A stretch of 60,556 nucleotides of DNA from Haloimpatiens lingqiaonensis (GTDB lineage: Bacteria; Bacillota; Clostridia; Clostridiales; Clostridiaceae), in contig NZ_CABDWS010000009.1 of NCBI RefSeq assembly GCF_901447495.1, positions 1 to 60,556 on the forward strand, written 5' to 3'. A program made the translations under genes and the position numbers. Positions 10,497 to 19,371 of this stretch are shown here, piece by piece (position 1 is the stretch's first letter; each line of letters opens with the position of its first letter). Below the pieces are notes generated by a model. The model searched no databases. It was not told where the DNA came from and was given only the letters and a program-made list of their open reading frames with translations.

Positions 10497-11867
10497 TTAA
10501 ACCTCCCTTTTATAGAAGGATTCTGTAAATTTTCTATCTTTATCACTAATATTGTATTCTTTATCGTCAATATCAGATAAATTAACATACAGCTTGTTTT
10601 TATCTACCAATGCACATAAAGCCATCTTTTTCTCCTCGAGGGTCAACTTTTCAAACTCTACATCAACCGCCTCTAATTCATCTCTCGTAATATATGGAAC
10701 TATTCTTTCATCTCTATATATTTTTTCTTTTATATCAGTAATTGTTGCATCCGTTGCATTTTGAATTTCATCAATAAGCTCTTTGGAGTTTTCTAGGAGT
10801 TCACAATAAACAAAAGATCCCCCACCTTGCCAATCAACCACCTCTGATATCCCACTTTTGTCACCTTCGATAACTCTTTTAAGGCGTGGAATTGTAACTT
10901 CATTTATATAATCCATTTGCTCAATCCCTATATATTTACGTTCCATTTTGTGAGCAACTGCAGCTGTTGTTCCTGATCCTAAGTTAAAGTCAAGAATTAA
11001 GTCACCTTTATTACTTGAGCAATCAATGATTCTTTTTATTAATCTTTCAGGTTTTTGCGTATTAAATCCTGTTATCTCAGGAGAGTTCACAATTGTTTGA
11101 AAGCTAGCTATATCATCCCACACATCTGTTAGCGGCACACCTTTTGCCTCGTCTAAATACATTCTTCTTGTTTTGGTAATTGTTTTATATTTTCTACCAT
11201 CTTCGTCAACACTTGAAAATCTTTTCAACTGCTCATCTGAATATGGCAAATACTGTTTGTTATATATAAAGTCTTTAGACTTCGTAAAAAACAAAATAGT
11301 ATCATGCCCTCTTACATAATTATTTACTAAAGATTTATAGCCAGATACACCTTTTAAGACCCAAATTATTTCCCTTTGAAAATTTGACTCTCCGAATACA
11401 TCATCCATAAGTACCTTCAGATAATGAACTTCATTATTATCAATCTGAACATATATACTTCCATCATCTGCTAATAATTTTTTTGCTAAATCAAGCCTAT
11501 TTTTCATAAATGTTAACCAGGTCGAGTGATTAAAAGAGTCGTTATATCTGAAGCTATCACTACCTGTATTGTATGGTGGATCGATATATATTAATTTTAC
11601 CTTACCTTCGTATCTTTTTAATAAGCTTGATAGTGCAATTAAATTATTACCTTTTATAATTAAATTGTCATCATCTTTAAACTCAATATTTTCTTCGATA
11701 CCTTCCTTTGTATAACGTTTTGCATTTGTAAAAACTTTAGGTGCGAGCATTCTAGTTACTTCATCATTGGCAATAGTCTCGTGGTAGAAGATTTCTTCTC
11801 TTTTCTGATCTTCCTTATCTTGACCGCCCTGCAAATAACAATCTTTATAAGGAAAATCTAGAACCAC
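10497..11867 (-). pseudogene. mod: Type III DNA methyltransferase Mod, C-terminal part (frameshifted)
   Basis: The Mod subunit recognises the target and methylates adenine. This frame holds the catalytic motif DPPYNTGSDSF (motif IV), the target recognition region, and the late SAM-binding motif as DFNLGSGTTAA, so it is of the beta class. Most family members have DFFAGSGTT; here the second F is N and A is L, which may be tolerated. The frame starts at a GTG inside family sequence (VVLDFPYKDC) with no proper start region. Its true 5' end is in the 90-residue frame at 11909-12181. Bases 11868-11960 in this frame encode family sequence (SYTRYSNKIGLTSNGNFISQ), showing one interrupted gene. Total length would be about 560 residues. 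Confidence 0.87.
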
Positions 11868-11908
11868 GTCGTTCTTCTGAGAAATGAAGTTCCCATTTGA
11901 TGTTAAAC

Positions 11909-12181
11909 CTATTTTATTTGAATATCTTGTATAGCTGTCTGGAAGAAATTCTTTCGATTCAATAAGCCATGCAAATTTTGTTTGTCAAAAATTAGAGTAT
12001 CTTTTACTTTCGTAAAAAATTCTTCCTTTATTCTTTCATTGCTTAACAAAAGAGATAACAACTCTTCATCCATCATCATTATGTCTGAGTACACTTTAGC
12101 TTTTAACAAATTGTTATCTTCTGATTGGTACTTATCAGCACCTAAAAGTACCTCTTGTACTATTTCAAAAATATTTTTCAT
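11909..12181 (-). pseudogene. mod: Type III DNA methyltransferase Mod, N-terminal part (frameshifted)
   Basis: These 90 residues (MKNIFEIVQEVLLGADKYQS onward) are the N-terminal domain of Mod. The start at 12181 has an AGAAGGAG ribosome binding site. In-family sequence runs to TLIFDKQ, then the frame leaves the family. Restoring one A in the four-base run at 11976-11979 (TTTT on the plus strand) gives DKQKFAWLIESKEFLPDSYT, typical Mod sequence that reads into the downstream frame. So one base is missing. Type III mod genes are known to switch phase through repeat tracts, but a four-base run is short for that. Mutation or assembly error are the simpler explanations. Confidence 0.87.
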
Positions 12182-12259
12182 TTTCTATATTCTCCTTCTA
12201 TTCAAATTTATTTTTTTTTATTTTAATCATTACCCTTCTTTTATCAAGCCCTATACTAT

Positions 12260-14863
12260 TTAATCCACGAATAACTCTGGTATATTGTATTTAATATCTT
12301 CAACTTCTTTTTGGACACTGACATTCCCACAATCCGCCAAACTGCTTCTTAATTTTATATCTCCATCTATTGTTTTAACTACATACTCGTCTCTATTCCT
12401 TCTTATATAAGTTGAAGTTTCCCTAGAAAAGCCATTTCTTTGAAGCATTATAGATAGTGGATTTGTTGTTCCATACTCTACATATTCATACCAGTCATTG
12501 TTAAAGGACTCTACCTCATGTATCCGTTTGTATTCTGTCGAGAATCTTAAAAAATAATTAGATATACTAAAGAGGATAACATTTTCTATTGCATCTAAAG
12601 CTTCTGATATTGCAATATTTCTATGTTCCTTAGAGTCATTGTAATCTAAAATTTTTCCGTTTACTCGGACACCTGTCTTGGGTCTATTACGCTTATACTC
12701 TAAACCTTTTTCCATTATATAACTCAAGCCTGTCCCCTTAATCCATTGAGATAATATAACAGCATACCATCTTAATTTACCGTGTCTTCCATCTTTACTC
12801 TTGAATCCTAGAGTAGACTTTTCATATATTTCCCATTTAAATATTTTACAAAGTTCTTCTAAAAATGCTAATAATTCATTGTACGCTACATTCCCATTTG
12901 CATTAATTTCAGGATATTTTAATCCCTTCACTATTGCTGTTGTTAAGTTATTTGATTGGTCAATTGAAACATTAATGTCATCATCTGGCCTATTTTCTTT
13001 TTTATTAAATATACTTCTTATTTCCTCCTCTATTTCCTTATCCAATAGGTGAGCGAATTCCTTCCACACTAAACTTTTATTACCCTGCATTATATCCCTT
13101 AATAAAATACCAGTAAATTTCCTCATAAGAGAATATTCTTCAGCTGTTTGATTCTTAGGATATTGAGTCAGCTGGGCATCGCCCTTGACCAAACTTTCAA
13201 TAATTTTAGTTTTTTGATTATTTGATAATTCTGTTACAATGGATAGTTTTTGCTCGGGAATATCTTCTTTTAGTAGCTCCACAAAAATTTCTGATTTTAC
13301 CTTTTCTTCTGGTCGCATGAGGAATGCATTGCCATAAAGGTTATACTCTATTCGTCCAACCCTTCCAATAAGATTTTTAAAATCTATGGCTGACATTCTA
13401 CCTCTTCCAATTTTATAATCTGTAACAAACAAATTATCTGCTGGCAAATTAACCCCTTCCATTAAAGTACTGGTACAAAATAAGGTTTCAATCAACCCTT
13501 GTCTATAAAGCTCTTCAATACGCATTTTAATAGTTGATGGCAAGTAGCCAATATGGTAAGCGACACCTTTAGGAATTAAATCAGCTAAATAATAATCTCT
13601 ATGAACCTCATTTGCTATATCCTTTGCCAAAATATTAAGTTCTTGGTTGTTCTTTATTTCTTTATTTTTAGCAAAATCAAGTGCATACGTAATTGCCTTG
13701 TTTATTCCAGGACAATAAATAATATTTTGACCATCCCCACCCAATCGAGTTATTAATTCACATACTGTTGCCTCTCTGTTAAGTTTTGCAACTTCAATAA
13801 AGTTTTTGTTACTATCATTAAATATTTCTATTTTCTTGTTAGGCAAATCAATTAAATACTTCATTTGGCTTACTGGAGCAAAAGATGTAGTTAGTTTTTG
13901 TTCATTAATGTTATATGCTTCTGGAATAAGCTTTAAATATATTTCTGGATTAGGAATATTTGGTGAAGCAAAAACAACATGAGGTTTTTCCTTTTTTCTA
14001 CATAGCATATCCACTACTTTATAGTAAAACGCACTACGACTCCCTTTAGCTGAAATTTTATGTGCCTCATCTATAAACAAATATTCAATGTTAATTGCTG
14101 GATTGTCTATTAGTAAATAAAGAAGCCGCTCTGGAGTAAGGACAAAAATAAAATTATGTTTTTCTTTTAAAGATAACGCCCCTGCAGAGGTAATTAACCT
14201 ATAATTATGTTCTTTAAGAAGCTCTTTCAAATCATTAATTATTTTACTACTCACTTCATTAATTAATGCTTTTGTAGGAACTATAATAGCAAAATTAGAA
14301 TGTATACCATTCATAACCTTTTCCTTTAGGAACATACGCATAATAAAAGATTTTCCCATTGAAGTAGGCCCAGAATAACTAAAATAATCGTCCTTTAACC
14401 TATCATATACAATTTTTTGGGAACGAAAGAATTGTTGTTCTGGTTCTGCTGGAATACTTAAATAATCTTTATTAAAATCTGTATAAAGCTTTTCAGGTAG
14501 TGTGGTTGGCTGGAAATCTGGGGTAATCATATCCATCCCACGGTAATTACCTGTACTTTGAAGTACCGACCCCATATAATGTTTAATCCTATAATCCTGT
14601 GGATAAATTCTATGTAAAAGTGCAACTATCTCTTGAGCCCAGATTTTATGCTTGTCCGCTTTTTCTTTATGGACAGATTTTGATAGTATATCAGCAAAAC
14701 GTAGGGCTGCAGATATATCTACTTCAAGGTGTGGTTTATTAATTTTAAAAAGTTCCAAGGAATAATTGTATAGAATATTTTCATATAATTCATTCAGAAA
14801 TTCATTATCATCTATATCTTTATAAAGTAATTCTCCAAAAGTTGGATTGTCGGGTTTTCCCAT
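12260..14863 (-). CDS. hamB: Hachiman-like defence helicase HamB
   Basis: The 867-residue superfamily 2 DNA helicase has Walker A GPTSMGKS near residue 164, DEAH as FIDEAHKIS near 262, a motif IV-V region with CTSTLMEGVNLPADN, and motif VI LIGRVGRIEYN. In Hachiman, HamB is the ATP-driven helicase that senses damaged or foreign DNA and controls the HamA nuclease. An N-terminal helical domain of about 140 residues precedes the motor, as expected for this family. The start ATG directly abuts the hamA-like stop with no gap, which implies translational coupling. The gene appears intact. Assignment to Hachiman rests on the combination with the upstream gene; the helicase alone would only be a DEAD/DEAH defence helicase. 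Confidence 0.8.
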   Translation of the reverse strand: MGKPDNPTFGELLYKDIDDNEFLNELYENILYNYSLELFKINKPHLEVDISAALRFADILSKSVHKEKADKHKIWAQEIVALLHRIYPQDYRIKHYMGSVLQSTGNYRGMDMITPDFQPTTLPEKLYTDFNKDYLSIPAEPEQQFFRSQKIVYDRLKDDYFSYSGPTSMGKSFIMRMFLKEKVMNGIHSNFAIIVPTKALINEVSSKIINDLKELLKEHNYRLITSAGALSLKEKHNFIFVLTPERLLYLLIDNPAINIEYLFIDEAHKISAKGSRSAFYYKVVDMLCRKKEKPHVVFASPNIPNPEIYLKLIPEAYNINEQKLTTSFAPVSQMKYLIDLPNKKIEIFNDSNKNFIEVAKLNREATVCELITRLGGDGQNIIYCPGINKAITYALDFAKNKEIKNNQELNILAKDIANEVHRDYYLADLIPKGVAYHIGYLPSTIKMRIEELYRQGLIETLFCTSTLMEGVNLPADNLFVTDYKIGRGRMSAIDFKNLIGRVGRIEYNLYGNAFLMRPEEKVKSEIFVELLKEDIPEQKLSIVTELSNNQKTKIIESLVKGDAQLTQYPKNQTAEEYSLMRKFTGILLRDIMQGNKSLVWKEFAHLLDKEIEEEIRSIFNKKENRPDDDINVSIDQSNNLTTAIVKGLKYPEINANGNVAYNELLAFLEELCKIFKWEIYEKSTLGFKSKDGRHGKLRWYAVILSQWIKGTGLSYIMEKGLEYKRNRPKTGVRVNGKILDYNDSKEHRNIAISEALDAIENVILFSISNYFLRFSTEYKRIHEVESFNNDWYEYVEYGTTNPLSIMLQRNGFSRETSTYIRRNRDEYVVKTIDGDIKLRSSLADCGNVSVQKEVEDIKYNIPELFVD

Positions 14864-16339
14864 TTAGCATACACCCCCTGCTAGCAAATCGGATATTATG
14901 CATTTTTTCTCATTAGGAGCATCGTTAAATGGTAAAACATAAAAATAGAATGAATACCCATTCATGCCCATACTATTAATTTTATCTACAATATAAGGTG
15001 CAGTTGATTTTATGTCCTCTTTCATCTTGTTGACTGCTTCAACACGAAACTGAGAGTTTGACAAAGTTGATGAATCCAATCCTAGTGTATAGCCCAAAAA
15101 TATACCGTAAGCTTGGTCTACTGCAGATGCTCCTCCCCTACTTGGCAGGATAATATTTTTCATATACTCTGCTGTAGAGTCGTCAAATACTCTACCGAAT
15201 AAAGTGCTCTCCACTACATTTAATTCAGTCGAGGGGTCATCATTAATATCCTTTACAGCCTCCATTGACTTATCAACCGCACTAGTTAAATCTCCAATGA
15301 TTTGTGATGCCCCAAATACAAGCTGATGATAAGGCTGTCCCAAACCCTCATCAATTGTTAATAAGTGTATACCATCACTTTTACTTCCATACCTACTTGC
15401 AGTAGTAGCTAATTCAATCTTACTCATAATTTTGGGAGCGTTTAAAACTTGTTCTAGAAAGGCATAAAGAATCATATCACCAAGGGTGTCTCCTGTTAAA
15501 TAATTCGCTCCGCCATATTTCTTTAATCTATTTAACGCTTGTAATCCTATGCTTTCTACATCGTCCTCTATTTTAAATTGTTCTATCTCAGCTCTTGAAA
15601 ATACATACATCCCAACATTTGAAACAAGAAACTTTTTTAAATCTCTGCTAGAAAATTTATTATTTATCACATTCAAATGAAAAACTCTAAGCTCGTTATT
15701 ATTTTTTAACCCAAGTGCCTCTAAATGCTTCACTTCATTAAATATTCCATTGAAATTTTTATCTTTAATAGTCTTTTTTATTGAAGTGGTAGATGTAGCA
15801 ATGTTTTTCATAAATGAAATAGTATCTTTCTTTGAATCAAATGAATTTAAGTACTCCTCTGTTACTTCTTTAATTTCAGTTTTCAAATCAGTGCTTTTTA
15901 CATTGGCAACAGTATATAAAAAAATATTAGCTATTAATTCTGCTGGATCAAATACAGTTTCATTAATGATCTCATCCTTAGTCTTAAGACTTTCTAGATA
16001 TATTGGAGTATCCCCTGGAATAGAATCATCGTCGGCAAGAATATCTCTCAATGCCAAAATTGCAGTCTTAATCTTTGCTTTATTGAGTAAAGAGATAACA
16101 TTATCCCTAAAGTAATCTATAACACTAGAGACTTTAACATTTCTTGCCTCTGCTCCAGCTTCAGGAGAAACATTTCTATGTCCTGTAGCCATCCTTGATG
16201 CAGCATTATCATCTCCAGTCAAATCTTCGTAATCATCTAATATTAGAAGCATTGTACCGTTGATTAAGCATTGTGAAACATTATAAGGTTTACAATGATA
16301 AAGAACTTTTAATAAAGAAGCATAACAAAGCCGTTTCAT
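14864..16339 (-). CDS. hamA: HamA-like (DUF1837-type) protein of a Hachiman-like pair
   Basis: The 491-residue protein is longer than canonical HamA (about 300). The C-terminal half carries a pattern I match to DUF1837: GDTLGDMILYAFLEQVLNAP, SKSDGIHLL and YHQLVFGASQIIGDL. In canonical HamA the last region contains a catalytic E-x-K; here the equivalent positions read A-S-Q, so nuclease activity by the known mechanism is doubtful. The N-terminal 170 residues (KRLCYASLLKVLYHCKPYNV, then an acidic segment LDDYEDLTGDDN) are an addition I cannot assign. The start ATG has a GAAAGGAG site. The gene is followed at once by the helicase and preceded by a small XRE regulator. The family call is moderate; the catalytic inference needs an alignment. 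Confidence 0.65.
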   Translation of the reverse strand: MKRLCYASLLKVLYHCKPYNVSQCLINGTMLLILDDYEDLTGDDNAASRMATGHRNVSPEAGAEARNVKVSSVIDYFRDNVISLLNKAKIKTAILALRDILADDDSIPGDTPIYLESLKTKDEIINETVFDPAELIANIFLYTVANVKSTDLKTEIKEVTEEYLNSFDSKKDTISFMKNIATSTTSIKKTIKDKNFNGIFNEVKHLEALGLKNNNELRVFHLNVINNKFSSRDLKKFLVSNVGMYVFSRAEIEQFKIEDDVESIGLQALNRLKKYGGANYLTGDTLGDMILYAFLEQVLNAPKIMSKIELATTASRYGSKSDGIHLLTIDEGLGQPYHQLVFGASQIIGDLTSAVDKSMEAVKDINDDPSTELNVVESTLFGRVFDDSTAEYMKNIILPSRGGASAVDQAYGIFLGYTLGLDSSTLSNSQFRVEAVNKMKEDIKSTAPYIVDKINSMGMNGYSFYFYVLPFNDAPNEKKCIISDLLAGGVC

Positions 16340-16363
16340 CTAATTCTCCTTTCTAAGAAACTA

Positions 16364-16573
16364 TCATCTATCTTCATTAATCACATCTACAATATCCCCA
16401 ATATTACAATCTAACGCTTTACAAATCCGTGCTAAAACTTCCATGCTAACTGGTAGATCCTTTCCCATCTTAGCCATTGTAGATGAAGTTATATTTGTCA
16501 TAGCCATTAAATCTTTTTTCATTAACTTCTTATCAATTAGCAATTTCCACAATTTATTATAGCTAAATCTCAC
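16364..16573 (-). CDS. Small XRE/Cro-type HTH regulator
   Basis: The 69-residue protein is a single helix-turn-helix domain: KKDLMAMTNITSSTMAKMGK followed by VSMEVLARICKALDCNIGDI, the classic Cro/C1 pattern in the short YozG-like form. It is the first gene of the leftward hamA-hamB operon, 24 bases ahead of hamA, so it most likely autoregulates that defence operon. It also lies divergent to the first phage genes and could act as a phage repressor, although it lacks the C-terminal domain of typical CI proteins. A GGAGGCGAG ribosome binding site precedes the ATG. Confidence 0.85.
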   Translation of the reverse strand: MRFSYNKLWKLLIDKKLMKKDLMAMTNITSSTMAKMGKDLPVSMEVLARICKALDCNIGDIVDVINEDR

Positions 16574-16613
16574 AATCTCGCCTCCACATAAAATAGATTC
16601 AACTAATGATTTT

Positions 16614-16643
16614 CTTATATTAATTTATATTTTATCACGCAAC
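16614..16643 (-). promoter_or_regulatory. Candidate sigma-A promoter for the XRE-hamAB operon
   Basis: On the minus strand TTGCGT (16643-16638) and TATAAG (16619-16614) are separated by 18 bases. The position, about 40 bases before the regulator start, and the AT-rich spacer fit a housekeeping promoter. Confidence 0.5.
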
Positions 16644-16731
16644 TATATATCTTACAATCTTTTTTCTGTATTTTCAGATTTATCCTTTACATTCTTAAAG
16701 TTGTATATAGATTCTTTAAAATTAAAGTGAT

Positions 16732-16751
16732 AGTAAAGTCAAAGTAAAGTC
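16732..16751 (+). repeat. Tandem 9-bp direct repeat, candidate operator
   Basis: AGTAAAGTC occurs at 16732-16740 and again at 16743-16751, an 11-bp period that puts both copies on one face of the helix. It lies between the divergent defence regulator and the first phage gene, where a repressor or recombinase might bind. The remaining bases of this 300-base gap (16574-16875) show only the promoter noted on the minus strand and AT-rich sequence. Confidence 0.35.
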
Positions 16752-16875
16752 GCAGCCATGTAAACTCAATTTCATAACTAGTAGACTGTTATTGTACAAG
16801 CCAATAGCAGTTTTTTTATTAAAATTTATTAAAAATTCTTCTGCATTTATAAATCTATGAAAGGAGGAAGCCACC

Positions 16876-17034
16876 ATGGAAGAAGTCAGAAACATCAATA
16901 ACAAACGAATCTGCGATATCAGCAAAGACAAAAAAGTTATAGAGATTTGCCTTAAAGATTGCTTAACAATAATCACTGCAAATCCAGATGGGACTTTAAA
17001 CATTACCCATCAACATAAAAAAGATGTAGCTTAA
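16876..17034 (+). CDS. Small phage early protein (52 residues)
   Basis: An ATG preceded by AAGGAGG opens a 52-residue frame (MEEVRNINNKRICDISKDKK to HQHKKDVA). The protein is charged and compact, with KVIEICLKDCLTIITANPDG suggesting beta strands. I do not recognise a family with certainty, but similar short proteins sit just ahead of the sigma-like gene in clostridial phage-like elements. It was too short for a simple length cutoff but has a strong ribosome binding site and is the first gene of the rightward phage region. Confidence 0.6.
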   Translation: MEEVRNINNKRICDISKDKKVIEICLKDCLTIITANPDGTLNITHQHKKDVA

Positions 17035-17057
17035 AATTTAATCACAACTTGATAACT

Positions 17058-17158
17058 GGAATCCGCCAGAACGCTAAGACGGCCGTGCGGGACACATTTA
17101 TATGTGTTCCCCCATGCCGTCTTTTTGTTTTGAGGATTTCTTTCCTCTGGTGGATTTC
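17058..17158 (+). ncRNA. Candidate three-way-junction RNA / attenuator
   Basis: Three nested pairings are visible. P1 pairs GGAATCCGCCAG (17058-17069) with CTGGTGGATTTC (17147-17158) using two G-U pairs. P2 pairs AAGACGGC (17076 onward) with GCCGTCTT (17116-17123), with an inner GACACAT/ATGTGTTC stem. P3 is GAGGA/TCCTC (17132-17147). P2 is followed by CTTTTTGTTTT, so P2 alone can act as a terminator ahead of the sigma-like gene at 17186. The GC-rich stems stand out from the AT-rich surroundings. A leader regulator or small RNA is inferred; I cannot name a known class. Confidence 0.5.
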
Positions 17159-17185
17159 AAATTGAAAACCTAAGGAGGAAATAAA

Positions 17186-17824
17186 ATGAAAAACTATCAA
17201 AGTATTTATTACAAAGAATACTATGCACAAAATAAAAAAGGCGAATATTTAAAGGTAGACAGAAAAGTTTGTTTTGCCCCTGCTGAACCGCCAACCAAAG
17301 AAAACCCTTATAAGCAACGCTGGTTCTATGATGAAGAAGCTGGGTATGCTGTAAGACTTATTAGAAATCAAGCCAATGAAGACATTCATCGTTTTAATAG
17401 CACTTCTTTAAAAAGAGAAGAAAGATATGAATATAGAAAATTCTCTTGTATATGGGAAAAAACCAAAAACTGTGACCAAAACTGTGAGCAATGTAATAGG
17501 AAAAACAAAAGTAGAACTGTTGAGTTGGATAAAACTTGGACAGGTAATGATGATGAAATGGAAAGTTCCTTCACCCCTATTGATAAATCCCAAAATGTTT
17601 TAAAAATTATAGAGGATAAAGAATTAATGGCAGCTCTCCTTGTAGCCTATGATGGCTTATCTTCTGAGGATAAATTACTTTTTAATGCGCTTATTAATAA
17701 AGAGAAGAAAAAAGTAATAGCAGAAAAATTAAATATTACCGTTGATGGAGTTAGATACAGAGAACTTCAGCTTCGTAAAAAACTCCTTTCACATAAAGAC
17801 TTAAAAGATGTTTTAGAAAAATAA
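17186..17824 (+). CDS. Phage sigma-70 region 4-like protein
   Basis: The 212-residue protein has an N-terminal part rich in aromatic and basic residues (YYKEYYAQNKKGEYLKV), a small cluster of four cysteines (CIWEKTKNCDQNCEQCNRK) that may bind zinc, and a C-terminal helix-turn-helix (LSSEDKLLFNALINKEKKKV, then AEKLNITVDGVRYRELQLRK) like sigma-70 region 4. Such proteins are found at the start of early operons of clostridial prophages and are thought to direct transcription of the element. The start follows TAAGGAGG. The structured leader just upstream suggests its expression is controlled by termination or folding. Confidence 0.7.
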   Translation: MKNYQSIYYKEYYAQNKKGEYLKVDRKVCFAPAEPPTKENPYKQRWFYDEEAGYAVRLIRNQANEDIHRFNSTSLKREERYEYRKFSCIWEKTKNCDQNCEQCNRKNKSRTVELDKTWTGNDDEMESSFTPIDKSQNVLKIIEDKELMAALLVAYDGLSSEDKLLFNALINKEKKKVIAEKLNITVDGVRYRELQLRKKLLSHKDLKDVLEK

Positions 17825-17832
17825 AAAGTTTT

Positions 17833-17876
17833 ACTACGGATTCTGCCCTTCAGTGTCCTTTAGATATTGAAGGGCA
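17833..17876 (+). repeat. ACTACGG-hairpin element, copy 1
   Basis: ACTACGGATT is followed by a stem TGCCCTTCAGT / ATTGAAGGGCA with loop GTCCTTTAGAT. The same arrangement is found at 21937-21988 and 54086-54133. Here it lies between the sigma-like gene and the next gene, followed by an A run and not by a T run, so it is not a standard terminator in this copy. Confidence 0.65.
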
Positions 17877-17903
17877 AAAAATTTATGAAAGGAGCAAATC
17901 TAT

Positions 17904-18236
17904 ATGAGTAAAATGAACGAACTATCTCAAACCGTAGATGAATTAAAAACTGCTGCTAATATGCTTTTATCTGTAGCTGACTCACTTCTAGACTTATTCT
18001 CTGGAAGTGGTGAAATTTCAAATGAAGCTATCGAACCAAAAAAGCAACCTGCAGCTACTAAAGAAAAACTTACTTTAGAAATGGTTAGAGCTGTTCTAGC
18101 AGAAAAATCTCGTAGTGGTTATACGGATGAAATCAAAGCTTTACTGGAAAAGCATGGTGCTAATAAATTAAGTGAAATCGACCCTAAAAAGTATAAGAAA
18201 CTACTGGAAGAAGTGAAGGTATTGGGAAATGAGTAA
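17904..18236 (+). CDS. Small phage protein, often labelled rrp5-like
   Basis: The 110-residue protein begins with a helical, coiled-coil-prone segment (MNELSQTVDELKTAANMLLS), has a linker rich in P, K and A, and ends with EMVRAVLAEKSRSGYTDEIK and LLEKHGANKLSEIDPKKYKK, a small helical fold found in many phage proteins of clostridia. Database annotations call such proteins rRNA biogenesis rrp5-like, which is probably a misnomer. A role as a DNA-binding or replication accessory protein is inferred from the neighbours. The ATG has a GAAAGGAG site and the end overlaps the next gene by 8 bases. Confidence 0.65.
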   Translation: MSKMNELSQTVDELKTAANMLLSVADSLLDLFSGSGEISNEAIEPKKQPAATKEKLTLEMVRAVLAEKSRSGYTDEIKALLEKHGANKLSEIDPKKYKKLLEEVKVLGNE

Positions 18237-19371
18237 ACATGCTCTCCTCTCCCCTTCTTCAAGTCATCGCTGGCTAAACTGCCCTCCGTCTTTAAGACTT
18301 GGCCAGAAATACGATGATACAACAAGTAGTTATGCAGCTGAAGGGACTGAAGCTCATCTATTAGGAGAGTATAAATTAAAAACCCTTTTAGGTATGGGAG
18401 CTAAAGACCCTACTGCTAATCTTGAATACTACAATGAAGAAATGGAAGAATGTGCTGAAAGCTATGCTGCCTATATTCTAGAACTTTTAGAGGATGCAAA
18501 AACAAGATGCTCTGACCCTTTGATTCTAATAGAACAAAGATTAGATTATTCAAAGTATGCTGAAGGCGGCTATGGTACTGGGGACTGTATTATTGTTTCA
18601 GATGATGCACTTCATGTAATTGATTATAAGCATGGTACAGGAATCCTAGTTGATGCCAATGACAACTCACAAATGAAATTATATGGGCTTGGTGCATTAG
18701 AGCTTTTTGATGGTATTTATGATATTGAAACTGTATCTATGACCATCTATCAGCCCAGAAGAAACAATATAAGCACCTTCACCCTTTCAAAAGATGAACT
18801 CTATAAGTGGGCTAATGATATTTTAATACCTACAGCTAAGCTTGCCCTTGATGGAGAAGGAGAATTTAAATGTGGTGATTGGTGTGTTTTCTGTAAAAGT
18901 AAGCATGAATGCAGACACAGGGCTGAATATAATCTTGAGCTTGCTAAGTATGAATTTAAGCTACCACCTATTTTAGAAGATGAAGATGTAGAAGAAATTC
19001 TAAGTAAAATCGATGAGCTAATTTCTTGGGCTTCTGATATTAAAGATTATGCTCTAACAGCTGCTCTTCGTGGCAAACAGTGGCATGGCTTTAAACTAGT
19101 CGAAGGAAGAAGTAACAGAAAGTATATTAATGAAGAAGAAGTTATTAAAGTTGTTAAATCAAATGGCTATGACCCTTATGAACATAAAATCAAAGGAATC
19201 ACAGCTATGGAAAAAACATTAGGAAAAGCTAGGTTTTCAGAATTATTATCAGACCTAGTAGAAAAACCAAAAGGTAAACCTACTCTCGTTTCTGAGAGTG
19301 ATAAACGACCAGCTATTAATACAGCTGTAGATGATTTTAAAGAAAATTTAGGAGGACAAATTTATGAGTAA
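18229..19371 (+). CDS. DUF2800 phage nuclease-like protein
   Basis: The 380-residue protein starts MSKHALLSPSSSHRWLNCPP, the hallmark of DUF2800, a family with a RecB/Cas4-like PD-(D/E)XK fold. Visible elements are the EGTEAH motif near residue 38, GTGDCIIVSDDALHVIDYKH (aspartate and the D-x-K of the nuclease core) near 122, and a cysteine cluster CGDWCVFCKSKHEC near 222 that may hold an iron-sulphur cluster. It is expected to act in phage DNA recombination or replication. It overlaps both neighbours by a few bases, so it belongs to one translationally coupled block with the DUF2815 gene. Confidence 0.88.
   Translation: MSKHALLSPSSSHRWLNCPPSLRLGQKYDDTTSSYAAEGTEAHLLGEYKLKTLLGMGAKDPTANLEYYNEEMEECAESYAAYILELLEDAKTRCSDPLILIEQRLDYSKYAEGGYGTGDCIIVSDDALHVIDYKHGTGILVDANDNSQMKLYGLGALELFDGIYDIETVSMTIYQPRRNNISTFTLSKDELYKWANDILIPTAKLALDGEGEFKCGDWCVFCKSKHECRHRAEYNLELAKYEFKLPPILEDEDVEEILSKIDELISWASDIKDYALTAALRGKQWHGFKLVEGRSNRKYINEEEVIKVVKSNGYDPYEHKIKGITAMEKTLGKARFSELLSDLVEKPKGKPTLVSESDKRPAINTAVDDFKENLGGQIYE

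Noticed and set aside
11976-11979. Firm call of a phase-variable mod switch
   Set aside because: The run is four bases long, much shorter than tracts known to switch; mutation or assembly error is simpler.
16364-16573. The small XRE protein as a classical CI repressor of the phage
   Set aside because: It lacks a C-terminal dimerisation or peptidase domain and is in the operon with hamA and hamB; kept only as a possibility.
16722-17003. 93-codon minus-strand frame across the control region
   Set aside because: It covers the 52-residue plus-strand gene, which has a strong AAGGAGG, and carries no recognisable motif.
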